From positions 1 through 49,363 of the IMG/VR virus record IMGVR_UViG_3300038701_002017: a DNA stretch of 49,363 bases. One strand, 5' to 3'. The notes below the pieces were generated by a model that worked only from the letters and a program-made list of their open reading frames with translations, had not been told where the DNA came from and did not search any database. The number at the start of each line of letters is the position of its first letter. Position 1 is the first letter of the stretch. This stretch comes from a virus. Shown one piece after another: positions 29,595 to 37,955 of the stretch. Position numbers and translations under genes: made by a program.

Positions 29595-31464
29595 AAACCT
29601 CAAGAAGTCAGTCAGAGAAGGCCTAAAAACATTCGAGCGCCCTGAGCCTATGAGCTTGTCAGAATGGGCAGACGAAAACTTTTATCTGTCTTCTGAATCC
29701 TCATACACAGAGGGTAGGTGGAAGTCATTGCCGTTTCAGGTGGCGATATTAAATGCTATTGGTCACGACGACATAAGAACAATTAACTTTATAAAGTCGG
29801 CGCGGGTAGGGTACTCGCAGATGATACGGGCGGCAGTCGGCTATTACACAGAGCACAAATCGCGCAATCAGTTGCTATTTCAGCCGACAGACGCAGCGGC
29901 AAGCGGCTTTATGAAAGCTCACCTAGAAACGATGATTCGCGACGTGCCGGTGGTGAAGGCGTTAGCGCCTTGGATCGGAAAGAAGCACCGCGATAACACC
30001 ATGGACACTAAGCGCTTTTCAAACGGTAAGCAGCTTTGGTGCTTTGGTGGCACGGCGGCGAAAAACTACCGGGAAAAGTCGGTTGATGTTGTTTATTACG
30101 ATGAGCTGGCAGCGTTCGATGACGATATAGAGAAAGAAGGGTCGCCAACGTTTCTAGGCGATAAGCGAATTGAAGGCTCGGTTTTTCCCAAATCAGTCAG
30201 GGGGTCAACGCCAAAAGTATTGGGTCAATGTCAGATAACCAAAGCGGCCGATGAATCAGATTACTTCTTTAAGTTCTATATCCCATGTCCTCATTGCGGC
30301 AACGAGCAACCGTTAGAGTGGGGCGGTAAAGACTGTAAGCATGGCTTGAAGTGGTTTGATAACAATCCTCGCACTGTACGGTATGCCTGTATTGAGTGCG
30401 GAGCGTTATCAGAGCAGCGAGAAATGAACCCGATGCAGAAGCAGGGCGTTTGGCGCGATGGCGACACATGGACAAAAGACGGACTAGCTTACTATACAAA
30501 CAATGACAAAATTGAATCCCCGGAAGCGGTTAGCTTTCACTTATGGACGGCTTATAGCCCGTTTACGACATGGACTCGAATTGTCCAGGATTTCCAGAAA
30601 ACTAAGAAAGACCCAAGTAAATTAAAAACGTTCGTGAATACAACGCTTGGCGAATGCTGGGATGATACGGAAGGCGAAAAGATAGAGCCACACGCTTTGT
30701 ATATGCGTCGAGAGTTTTATCAGCATTCTATACCTGTAGAGAAGTGCGTACTCACGGCGGCGGTTGACGTTCAAGATGACCGAGTTGAGATTAAGGTCAA
30801 GGCATGGGTCGCAGGGGAAGAAAGCTACAACATATCTTACGAGCGTCTATATGGTGATCTTTCCCGGTCTGAGATATGGGAGCTACTGGCTAGAAAGCTA
30901 CGACAGCAATACACGCTGCCCTCGTCATTGAAGACGGATATTAGGCTAGCCCTAATCGACTCAGGAGGACACTTCACTGACGAAGTATATCTGTTCTCTA
31001 AAAAGTACGGAGCACAACGTTTTATACCCATTAAGGGTCACTCAATAATGGGCAAGCCTATTGCCGACTTTCCACGAAAGCGCAATAAGCAGGGCGTATA
31101 TCTAACCATGATTGGCACCGATACCGCCAAAGAGGTGATCACAGGTAGGCTGTTGATCCCTGTCCCTGGTGAGGGGTTTATACACTTCCCTCAGAGTGAA
31201 CAGTTTGATGAACAGTATTTTGAGCACCTGACCAATGAGCGGCGAGTGTCCAAGATTGTGAAAGGTAGGCGTGTCATTGTCTGGGATGCTGGCGGCAGAC
31301 GTAACGAGCCGTTTGACCTTGAGGTTTATAACTTGGCAGCAGTTCGTATTTTGCAACAGCACTTCGGCATCAACCTCAACAACTATTCAGTGCAAGAAGC
31401 TGCTAGCCCGGCAAAGCCGAAATCGAAAAAACGCCCTAAGAAAATGCTGGATCTGGAGAGCTAA
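29563..31464 (+). CDS. terL: Terminase large subunit, GpA family
   Basis: The 633-residue protein has Walker A KSARVGYSQM (residues 78-87) and Walker B VVYYDEL (about 176-182), the spacing of lambda gpA. Zinc-like pairs CPHCG and CIECG follow (about 243-281). The nuclease domain starts with AAVDVQDDRVEIKV, an RNase H-like fold cutting concatemers at cos. The C-terminal tail is Lys/Pro-rich and may bind the portal. The size is close to that of lambda gpA (641). Confidence 0.95.
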   Translation: MTISLTLQQVKNLKKSVREGLKTFERPEPMSLSEWADENFYLSSESSYTEGRWKSLPFQVAILNAIGHDDIRTINFIKSARVGYSQMIRAAVGYYTEHKSRNQLLFQPTDAAASGFMKAHLETMIRDVPVVKALAPWIGKKHRDNTMDTKRFSNGKQLWCFGGTAAKNYREKSVDVVYYDELAAFDDDIEKEGSPTFLGDKRIEGSVFPKSVRGSTPKVLGQCQITKAADESDYFFKFYIPCPHCGNEQPLEWGGKDCKHGLKWFDNNPRTVRYACIECGALSEQREMNPMQKQGVWRDGDTWTKDGLAYYTNNDKIESPEAVSFHLWTAYSPFTTWTRIVQDFQKTKKDPSKLKTFVNTTLGECWDDTEGEKIEPHALYMRREFYQHSIPVEKCVLTAAVDVQDDRVEIKVKAWVAGEESYNISYERLYGDLSRSEIWELLARKLRQQYTLPSSLKTDIRLALIDSGGHFTDEVYLFSKKYGAQRFIPIKGHSIMGKPIADFPRKRNKQGVYLTMIGTDTAKEVITGRLLIPVPGEGFIHFPQSEQFDEQYFEHLTNERRVSKIVKGRRVIVWDAGGRRNEPFDLEVYNLAAVRILQQHFGINLNNYSVQEAASPAKPKSKKRPKKMLDLES

Positions 31465-31466
31465 AA

Positions 31467-31649
31467 ATGACTGCCCAACAAATGTATGACAAGTATCTCG
31501 CGGCTGAACTAAAGATCTTGGAGGGACAAGAGGTGCGATTCGGTGAAAGATCATTAACACGAGCAGACCTCGCAGAAATTCGAAGAGGGCGCATTGAGTG
31601 GGAAAGAAAGTTGATAGGTAAAAGTCATTCACTGGCGAGTTTTTCATAA
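31467..31649 (+). CDS. gpW-like head-tail joining protein
   Basis: The 60-residue product (MTAQQMYDKYLAAELKILEG, then RADLAEIRRGRIEWER) fits the small helical gpW family that seals the filled head before the tail joins. It lies between terminase and portal, as in lambda, and shares one base with the portal start. Confidence 0.85.
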   Translation: MTAQQMYDKYLAAELKILEGQEVRFGERSLTRADLAEIRRGRIEWERKLIGKSHSLASFS

Positions 31650-33115
31650 TGAATATGTTAGATGCTTTAATCCGACCTCTTTCGCCCTCATGGGCGCTTA
31701 GACGGACGCAGGCAAGGCAATTATTAGCGGCTTATGACGCGGCCACACCTACACGCACGAGGCGTAATCCAAAAGATAATGCGTCAGGCAATGCGCTTAC
31801 CGCAAAGGCGGGTGAAACTTTACGGGGTCAGGCTAGATACCTTGAGCAAAATCACGATCTTTGTCGCGGCATTTTACAGACAATGGTATCTAATATTGTC
31901 GGGCCTAAAGGTATAGGTATCGAGCCGCAGGTTTTCAATAAGTCCGGCGAAATAGATAAGGAGTTTTCTAAGCAGATTCAAAAGCTGCTTAAGAATTGGG
32001 CGCGAAAGCCTGAGACTACTCAACAAATGTCATGGGCAAAAACGCAGCGAATGGTTGCGCGGTCTTGGCTTCGTGATGGTGAGTGTTTATCTAAGGCGGT
32101 TATCGGCAATATCCAGACCTTGCGGCATGGTACGACTGTGCCGTTTTCAATCGAGTTGCTGGAAGCGGATTTTATTTCCGAGATTAGTGACGACAAAAAC
32201 GTTATACAAGGGATAGAGACAAACGGCTGGGGCCAACCAATTTTTTATCACTTATACGACCAGTACCCTTCTGACAAATTTATATACAGCATGAAAACGC
32301 GCAAGGTCAGCGCCGGTGTGATTGACCATATTAAGTTCGCTGACAGGTTCAAGCAGGTCAGGGGCGTGTCTATTTTTGCTGCAGTGTTGAGCAGGCTAAA
32401 CGATTTAAAAGACTATGAGGAATCAGAGCGCATAGCGGCCAAGATTGCGGCGAATATGGCAGCGTATATTAAGAAAGGCTCGCCAGACTCTTATATCAAA
32501 TCTGATGATGATGAAGACGACAGGGATTTCTCAATGGGCGCAGGGATGATCTGGGATAATTTATTGCCAGGTGAAGACGTTGGCACTATCCAAAGCAATA
32601 GACCTTCAGCACAACTAGAGCCATTCAGGAATGCAATGCTGAAGGCAATCGCTTCTGGCACTGGCGCGGGTTATTCGTCCATATCGAAAACCTATGACGG
32701 CACATATTCAGCGCAGCGCCAGGAGTTGGTCGAACAATGGATTGTTTACGCCACACTCTCTGACGAATTCATTCAGCAGTTTGTTGAGCCGACCTATATC
32801 CGTTTCGTGAAGACAGCAATTAGTTCAGGGGTGCTAGCTGTCCCTGACAATATTGACCAAGACACACTATTCGACGCTGATTATCTGACACCTTCAATGC
32901 CTTGGATTGATCCCAAGAAAGAAGCAGACGGCCATGAAAAACAACTGCAATTGAAAATCACTTCGCCACAGAAAATTATTAGGCAGAAGGGCGACAATCC
33001 TAATGAAATATTAGACCAGTGGCAAAAGTGGGATGAGGCGCTCGATGAGCGAGGTCTAAAGATCGAAGAGGTCGATCCTCCCCCTAACAACCAACCAAAT
33101 ACAGAACCCGCTTAA
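31649..33115 (+). CDS. Portal protein, lambda gpB family
   Basis: The 488-residue protein has the typical features of lambda gpB: an N-terminal ALRRTQARQLLAAYDAATPTR helix, then RGQARYLEQNHDLCRGIL, ...IGIEP and the late SAQRQELVEQWI segment. Twelve copies form the DNA channel at one capsid vertex. The stop codon lies in the loop of a terminator hairpin. The start follows gpW directly. Confidence 0.9.
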   Translation: MNMLDALIRPLSPSWALRRTQARQLLAAYDAATPTRTRRNPKDNASGNALTAKAGETLRGQARYLEQNHDLCRGILQTMVSNIVGPKGIGIEPQVFNKSGEIDKEFSKQIQKLLKNWARKPETTQQMSWAKTQRMVARSWLRDGECLSKAVIGNIQTLRHGTTVPFSIELLEADFISEISDDKNVIQGIETNGWGQPIFYHLYDQYPSDKFIYSMKTRKVSAGVIDHIKFADRFKQVRGVSIFAAVLSRLNDLKDYEESERIAAKIAANMAAYIKKGSPDSYIKSDDDEDDRDFSMGAGMIWDNLLPGEDVGTIQSNRPSAQLEPFRNAMLKAIASGTGAGYSSISKTYDGTYSAQRQELVEQWIVYATLSDEFIQQFVEPTYIRFVKTAISSGVLAVPDNIDQDTLFDADYLTPSMPWIDPKKEADGHEKQLQLKITSPQKIIRQKGDNPNEILDQWQKWDEALDERGLKIEEVDPPPNNQPNTEPA

Positions 33116-33128
33116 CGCGGGTTTTTTT
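33105..33128 (+). terminator. Terminator after the portal gene
   Basis: AACCCGC pairs with GCGGGTT, followed by TTTTTTT. It overlaps the portal stop and lies 20 bases before the protease-capsid gene. Confidence 0.7.
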
Positions 33129-33147
33129 ATGCCCAGAGGAAAAGCAA

Positions 33148-35121
33148 ATGGCTAAAAACTGGTACGAAATCAAAGCGCAGCGAGATAGTGCAGAGATCTC
33201 AATTTACGACGAGATCGGCGCTTGGGGTGTTAGCGCCAAAGACTTTATGGACGAGCTTAAAAAGGTTGAAAGCAAGCGCGATCTTACCTTGAGAATTAAC
33301 TCGCCGGGCGGCTCTGTTTTCGATGGCATGGCTATCTACAGCCAACTTAAAGCAAGCAAGGCGCAGATCACCGTTTATATCGACGGTTTGGCGGCGTCCA
33401 TGGCGTCAGTGATTGCAATGGCGGGCGATCTAATCGTTATGCCTGAAAACGCCATGATGATGATCCACAACCCTTGGTCAGTCGCAATCGGTGACGCAGA
33501 TGAGCTGCGCAACAACGCTGACCTGTTGGACAAAATCAAATCAACAATGATCGGCGTCTACTCGAAGAGAACCGGCCTATCTGACGACGAAATCAGCGCA
33601 ATTATGGACGCAGAAACATGGCTTACCGGTGCAGAAGCGTTAGAGCAAGGTTTCTGTGACGAAGCATACGAGGCGCTAGACATGGCGGCTTGCGTAAAGA
33701 GCTTCGATTTATCCCTTTTCCAAAACAACCCATTTCAAAAAGCGTCGGCGGTGGCTGACAACAAACCCCAAAAGGAGACTTCTATGCCTACTGAAAACAA
33801 GGCCACCGAAACGGTGGATAACAAAGAGACCATTGATACCGCAGTACAGGCAGCAATGGACAAAGAAGCAAGCCGGAAGAAAAGCATTGTTGCCTCATTT
33901 GGTGACTTCGCGAAAGATCACGGCGAGCTATTGACAGCGTGTCTAGCTGATTCAGAAATCTCTGTTGAAGCGGCACAAACCAAGTTGCTCGATGCTATCG
34001 GCAAAGATGAAAAGCCGTTTACAGGGTCTATTGAAGTTGGCAAATCAGGGAATGAGCGGTTCCTTGAAGACGCAACGGCGGCGTTAGCAGCAAGGGCAGG
34101 CGTTGGCACTGTTGACTCAAGCAACCCTTTGCGCGGCTGTAAGCTGGAAGACCTTGCCAAGCGATCACTTGAGCTTTCGGGTATGAGTGTTGGCGGTATG
34201 GACTCTCGTAAGATTGTCGGAGCGGCATTTACACAGACTACAAACGACTTTCCTGTACTTCTTGAGAATACAATGCACAAGGTACTTCAGAATGCCTATG
34301 CAACCCAAGAGGACACATGGAGTCGTTTCTGTGCAATTGGCTCGGTGGGCGATTTTAGAGCGCACAATCGTTACCGTACTGGTAGCTTTGGCAATCTGGA
34401 CTCCCTGAATGAAGCGGGCGAATACCAGAACAAAGCAATTCCTGATGGTGAGAAATCACAAATCACGGCATCCACAAAAGGTAACGTTATCAATCTGACT
34501 CGACAGGCGATTATCAACGACGATATGAGCGTGTTTACCAGCTTGGCATCAAACCTTGGGCGCGCAGCTCGTCGTACCATTGAGACAGATGTTTATGCCT
34601 TGCTTGGTGAAAATAGCGGTCTCGGCCCCACCATGTCTGATGGCAACACGCTTTTCCATGCTAACCACGGCAACATCGGCGGTGGCGCTGCGATTTCTGT
34701 CGCAGCTATTGAAGCGGATCGTGTATTAATGGGATCTCAGATGGATATCAGCGGCAATGATTACCTTGATCTACGCCCAGAAATCTTGTTGGTAGGGCTT
34801 GGGCTTGGCGGTACAGCCAGAGTAATCAATGACGCTCAGTATGATCCTGATACCGCCAATAAGCTGCAACGTCCTAACATGGTGCGCGGCCTGTTTAATG
34901 ACATTGTTGATACACCACGATTAAGCGGGACACGCCGTTATATGTTTGCGAATCCTTCGCTGGCCCCAGTGATCGAGGTCGCATTCCTGAATGGCGAGCA
35001 ATCACCTTTCCTTGATTCTGAAGACGGGTTCTCTGTTGACGGTATTCGATGGAAGGTGCGTATGGATTACGGTATTGCAGCAATTGATTATCGCGGCGCG
35101 GTAACAGACGCAGGCGCTTAA
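33148..35121 (+). CDS. Fused ClpP-like prohead protease and major capsid protein
   Basis: The first 210 residues form a ClpP-type serine protease: NSPGGSVFDG (51-60), IDGLAASMAS with nucleophile Ser84, and IHNPW with His107. A charged linker (about 210-310, scaffold-like) follows. From about residue 330 on, the protein is a major head protein of the GpT-like group (NDDMSVFTSLASNLGRAARR, then NTLFHANHG). Release of capsid subunits would need cleavage in the linker by the protease. Lambda instead encodes protease and capsid separately. Total 657 residues. Confidence 0.85.
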   Translation: MAKNWYEIKAQRDSAEISIYDEIGAWGVSAKDFMDELKKVESKRDLTLRINSPGGSVFDGMAIYSQLKASKAQITVYIDGLAASMASVIAMAGDLIVMPENAMMMIHNPWSVAIGDADELRNNADLLDKIKSTMIGVYSKRTGLSDDEISAIMDAETWLTGAEALEQGFCDEAYEALDMAACVKSFDLSLFQNNPFQKASAVADNKPQKETSMPTENKATETVDNKETIDTAVQAAMDKEASRKKSIVASFGDFAKDHGELLTACLADSEISVEAAQTKLLDAIGKDEKPFTGSIEVGKSGNERFLEDATAALAARAGVGTVDSSNPLRGCKLEDLAKRSLELSGMSVGGMDSRKIVGAAFTQTTNDFPVLLENTMHKVLQNAYATQEDTWSRFCAIGSVGDFRAHNRYRTGSFGNLDSLNEAGEYQNKAIPDGEKSQITASTKGNVINLTRQAIINDDMSVFTSLASNLGRAARRTIETDVYALLGENSGLGPTMSDGNTLFHANHGNIGGGAAISVAAIEADRVLMGSQMDISGNDYLDLRPEILLVGLGLGGTARVINDAQYDPDTANKLQRPNMVRGLFNDIVDTPRLSGTRRYMFANPSLAPVIEVAFLNGEQSPFLDSEDGFSVDGIRWKVRMDYGIAAIDYRGAVTDAGA

Positions 35122-35138
35122 AGCTAACAACTGAATCT

Positions 35139-35167
35139 ATGCCTTTCGCACGAGAGGCATACTTTTA
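35139..35167 (+). terminator. Hairpin after the capsid gene
   Basis: TATGCCT pairs with AGGCATA over a nine-base loop and is followed by CTTTT. It may attenuate transcription or stabilise the capsid message. Confidence 0.45.
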
Positions 35168-35190
35168 ATCTTTTATTAAGGTGAATTTTC

Positions 35191-35553
35191 ATGGCTACTA
35201 ATTATGTGAATGAGGGCTTGTCCCTTACTTATACAAACTCAGGCAGCGCAATCTCTAGCGGAGATATTGTGGTTGCTGGCAATCAAATCGGCGTTGCACT
35301 GGTGGACATTGCTAACGGCGCAACTGGTGAAGTTGCGGTACAAGGCGTTTATACCGCCTCCAAAGTTTCCGCAGCGGTCATTGCCCAAGGCGAGAGCGTT
35401 ATTTATGACGTGTCAGCAGGGGCGTTTGATGATAACGCGGCGACACCAGCAACAGGCGATGTTTCTGGTTGTTGTGTTGCAATGGAGGCGGCAGGGGCCG
35501 GTGTACTGACAATCAAAGTTAAATTGAATGTTGGAATTGGCACTGTAGCGTAA
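35191..35553 (+). CDS. Capsid decoration protein, DUF2190
   Basis: The 120-residue beta-rich protein has the DUF2190 pattern: NEGLSLTYTN at the start, SGDIVVAGNQIGVALVDIANG, then GVYTASK and a long AVIAQGESVIYD stretch. Members coat the capsid as cement proteins. It follows the major capsid region and precedes a strong terminator. Confidence 0.85.
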   Translation: MATNYVNEGLSLTYTNSGSAISSGDIVVAGNQIGVALVDIANGATGEVAVQGVYTASKVSAAVIAQGESVIYDVSAGAFDDNAATPATGDVSGCCVAMEAAGAGVLTIKVKLNVGIGTVA

Positions 35554-35558
35554 ATGAG

Positions 35559-35579
35559 AAGGGGGGCAACCCCCTTTTT
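35559..35579 (+). terminator. Terminator after the decoration gene
   Basis: AAGGGGG pairs with CCCCCTT around GCAA, followed by TTTTT. Confidence 0.75.
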
Positions 35580-35593
35580 ATTGGGGTGATCGC

Positions 35594-35887
35594 ATGTTTG
35601 AAGACTCTTTAACAGATTTATCAGCGGCAATATTCGGGGCGTTTTCCGATCAGGCGCTATTCAATAACGCTTATGTCGTTAACGTGATTCTGGATAAAAA
35701 TGTTGAAAGGACGGCAGAGTATGGAGAAGTGATTTTTAACTCTTATGAGATTACGGTGAGCCATCAAGAAGTTGACCGCGTGACGATCAACGACACGTTT
35801 GACGTAGGCAGCGATAGTTACAAGGTTACAAAGATAATGGTTTCTGATGATCGGCTGACGGTTGCGGCGGTAGTAAAAACGTCATGA
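35594..35887 (+). CDS. Head-tail connector-like protein
   Basis: The 97-residue product is beta-rich (VVNVILDKNVERTAEYGEV, then VTINDTFDVGSDSYKVTKIM). Its size and its place between the decoration protein and gpZ match the gpFII-type head-tail joining proteins that bind the portal ring. Assignment rests on position and fold impression. Confidence 0.6.
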   Translation: MFEDSLTDLSAAIFGAFSDQALFNNAYVVNVILDKNVERTAEYGEVIFNSYEITVSHQEVDRVTINDTFDVGSDSYKVTKIMVSDDRLTVAAVVKTS

Positions 35888-36441
35888 ATCTTGACCGGCA
35901 GATAGAAAAGCTAAACGGCACACTGGACGCGATAATCAGGAAAGACGTGGCCAGAAGCGTATCAAGAGCACTAAACCGGACAGCCACAAAGGTTCAGTCT
36001 GAGACAGTTAAGAGCGCTAGCGCAGAAACAGGCATAGCGCAAAAATATCTTAGACCAAGGGTTTATATACAGAAGGCGACCATTTATGAGCCTATTGCTT
36101 ATTTGCGAGTGTATCGAAAAGCGATAAACGCGATAAACCTGAATCCTACCCCGCAAGCGCGAGGATTTAAAGTAGCAAAGAAACAAGAAAAGCGGACGTT
36201 TATTGCGGCACACCATAAGAGTATGAAGATATTTTTATGGCAGCGGGACGAAATTACTACGCGCAAATTTCGACTACCACAAAATAGAAAGGGCAGAAGC
36301 TATCCAATCCGTCCAGTTAAAGTGAAGGTTTTCGACGCACTTACTCGAAATGTTTTAGCGATCAGGGATCAACAAATGGCCACAACATATCCAAAACGGC
36401 TTGACCACGAATTAGAGCAGAGCTTAAAGGCGTATGGCTAG
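35884..36441 (+). CDS. Minor tail protein gpZ-like
   Basis: The 185-residue basic, helical protein (ARSVSRALNRTATKVQSE near the start, then YLRPRVYIQKA) fits prophage minor tail protein Z. In lambda, gpZ is required at a late step of tail-head joining. It overlaps the previous gene by four bases and the tail terminator gene by eight. Confidence 0.75.
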   Translation: MNLDRQIEKLNGTLDAIIRKDVARSVSRALNRTATKVQSETVKSASAETGIAQKYLRPRVYIQKATIYEPIAYLRVYRKAINAINLNPTPQARGFKVAKKQEKRTFIAAHHKSMKIFLWQRDEITTRKFRLPQNRKGRSYPIRPVKVKVFDALTRNVLAIRDQQMATTYPKRLDHELEQSLKAYG

Positions 36442-36808
36442 ACAACAAGTTAGATCGGCATTTGCTAGCGCGGTGAATTCAGTTTTCACTGACCCGGTTT
36501 TTTCAACACGAATTACAGACGGCAGAGAATATTCTAGTTTTGTGATGATCCATATTAGCGGCGGCAGCTTTACGCCCTTATTAAATGGCACTCAGTTTGA
36601 AACAAGGTGTGATGTTTACGTTTCTATCTACAAAAATTCGGCAACAGACGAGCAGCTAGACGTAATTTCAGAAAGCATTATCGCCGCAATATCCAACAGC
36701 GCAGACATCAAACAATACTGCAAACGCCCTCTGCCGGTCTCTTTTGAGTATGACCAGCAGAACGACGACTACAACGGATTGACGCTAATTTATAGCGCGA
36801 TTTTCTAA
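36434..36808 (+). CDS. Tail terminator protein, gpU-like
   Basis: The 124-residue product has VRSAFASAVNSVFTD near its start, then LNGTQFETRCDVYVSIYKN, the pattern of the small alpha/beta tail-terminator family. The protein caps the tail tube. It lies just before the tail tube gene, as in lambda, and is followed by two hairpins. Confidence 0.7.
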   Translation: MARQQVRSAFASAVNSVFTDPVFSTRITDGREYSSFVMIHISGGSFTPLLNGTQFETRCDVYVSIYKNSATDEQLDVISESIIAAISNSADIKQYCKRPLPVSFEYDQQNDDYNGLTLIYSAIF

Positions 36809-36828
36809 CACTTATCAATGATCGAATG

Positions 36829-36851
36829 AGCCGCTTAATTGCGGCTTTTTT
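36829..36851 (+). terminator. Terminator before the tail tube gene
   Basis: AGCCGC pairs with GCGGCT and is followed by TTTTT. A second, weaker hairpin with TTTTTT follows at 36862-36885. Confidence 0.65.
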
Positions 36852-36904
36852 GTTTCTAACTGGTCGCTTTTGTGCGGCCTTTTTTATATCAAGAGGTTGG
36901 CATT

Positions 36905-37321
36905 ATGGCTACAAACGCATTTTATTCAGGAGTGGTTTTTTCATTAGGTGACGGCGGTGGCCCTGAGGTCTTTACGCCACTTGAAGAAGTGACCGAAATT
37001 TCAGGGCTTGGCGAAAACACAGAGCTTATCGAGGTAACGCATTTTGGCTCAGGCGGTAGCAAGGAATATATTGCTGGCCTTGCGGACGGTAAAGAATTTA
37101 CTGTCTCATGCAACCACATTATTGATGCTGCCCAGCAGGTGTTTGCCAAAGGCAATAAAGGCAATGCTGGTAATGTCAGGGTTGCTTATGACGATGGCTC
37201 GGCTACCGAGACTTATGATTTTGAAGTTGTTTACATGGGCTGGGAATTAGCTCCAAGTAATAGCGATAAAAACGCTATCACATTAACGTTCAAAATCAGC
37301 GGCGGGATTACTGAATCATGA
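36905..37321 (+). CDS. Major tail tube protein
   Basis: Starting at the ATG at 36905 with AGAGG upstream, the 138-residue protein shows the tail-tube pattern: VFSLGDGGGPEVFTPLEEVT, GLGENTELIEVTHFGSGGS, then NAITLTFKISGG. Members of this fold assemble hexameric rings around the tape measure. It overlaps the chaperone gene by four bases. Confidence 0.8.
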   Translation: MATNAFYSGVVFSLGDGGGPEVFTPLEEVTEISGLGENTELIEVTHFGSGGSKEYIAGLADGKEFTVSCNHIIDAAQQVFAKGNKGNAGNVRVAYDDGSATETYDFEVVYMGWELAPSNSDKNAITLTFKISGGITES

Positions 37322-37641
37322 TCAATAACATAGAAGCGCTCAAGAAGTTATGCGCAGTTAAAGAGCATGTTGTCGAGATAACTGGAACAGGCGAAACGAT
37401 CAAGCTAAGAGAGTTGACCGTTGGCGATAGAGCTGATCATTTGAAATGGTGCAAGGAATACCCGGAGCAATTTCATTTGATCGGCGCAATGCTTGTTGCT
37501 CGATCCTGTCCTGACTTAGCAGATTCGGATGCAGAAGAACTAATGTCGCTAGGGGCTGATTATATTCAAGATCTAAGCTCAGAAGTTCTAAAAGTGTCCG
37601 GCTTGCTTTCTGACTCGGTGGACGACGAAGTAAAAAACTAA
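37318..37641 (+). CDS. Tail assembly chaperone (gpG-like)
   Basis: The 107-residue protein (MINNIEALKKLCAVKEHVVE, then IKLRELTVGDRADHLKWCKE) is the gpG-like chaperone that binds the tape measure. The frame ends in GTA-AAA-AAC-TAA, in which A-AAA-AAC (37632-37638) is a canonical -1 slippery sequence. A -1 shift would bypass the stop and join the frame of the following gene, as in lambda G and GT. Confidence 0.85.
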   Translation: MINNIEALKKLCAVKEHVVEITGTGETIKLRELTVGDRADHLKWCKEYPEQFHLIGAMLVARSCPDLADSDAEELMSLGADYIQDLSSEVLKVSGLLSDSVDDEVKN

Positions 37642-37955
37642 GAGAGCGGCCAGAGGAAAGGTTCAAGTGTGAGCTTGCCCTTGCCCTTGGTCGCACCCTT
37701 TCAGAAATTGACGACATGAGTCACAAAGAATTTACGCGATGGATGGCGTTTTATTCGCTTCAGCCTTTTGGCCCGAGACGTGACAACATTCACGCGGCGA
37801 TGATTGCGTCAACAGTCGCAAATTGCCACAGCGAAAAACGCTTTACCACGAAAGATTTTATGATCTCGGATGAAGTTGAAGATAGCAAAAGCAAGACAAT
37901 GAACTTTATTGCCAACATTAGAAACCTAGCCGAAAAGAAGGGGCAGCATGAGTAA
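37318..37955 (+). CDS. Tail assembly chaperone fusion gpGT via -1 frameshift
   Basis: A shift at A-AAA-AAC (37632-37638) continues as LRERPEERFKCELALALGRT, then LSEIDDMSHKEFTRWMAFYS, exactly the T-domain pattern of lambda gpT and related DUF4035 proteins. The fusion would be about 212 residues. The T segment has only an ATG at 37716 of its own, without a good ribosome site, so frameshifting is its most likely route of expression. The fusion chaperone delivers the tape measure to the tail tube protein. Confidence 0.85.
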
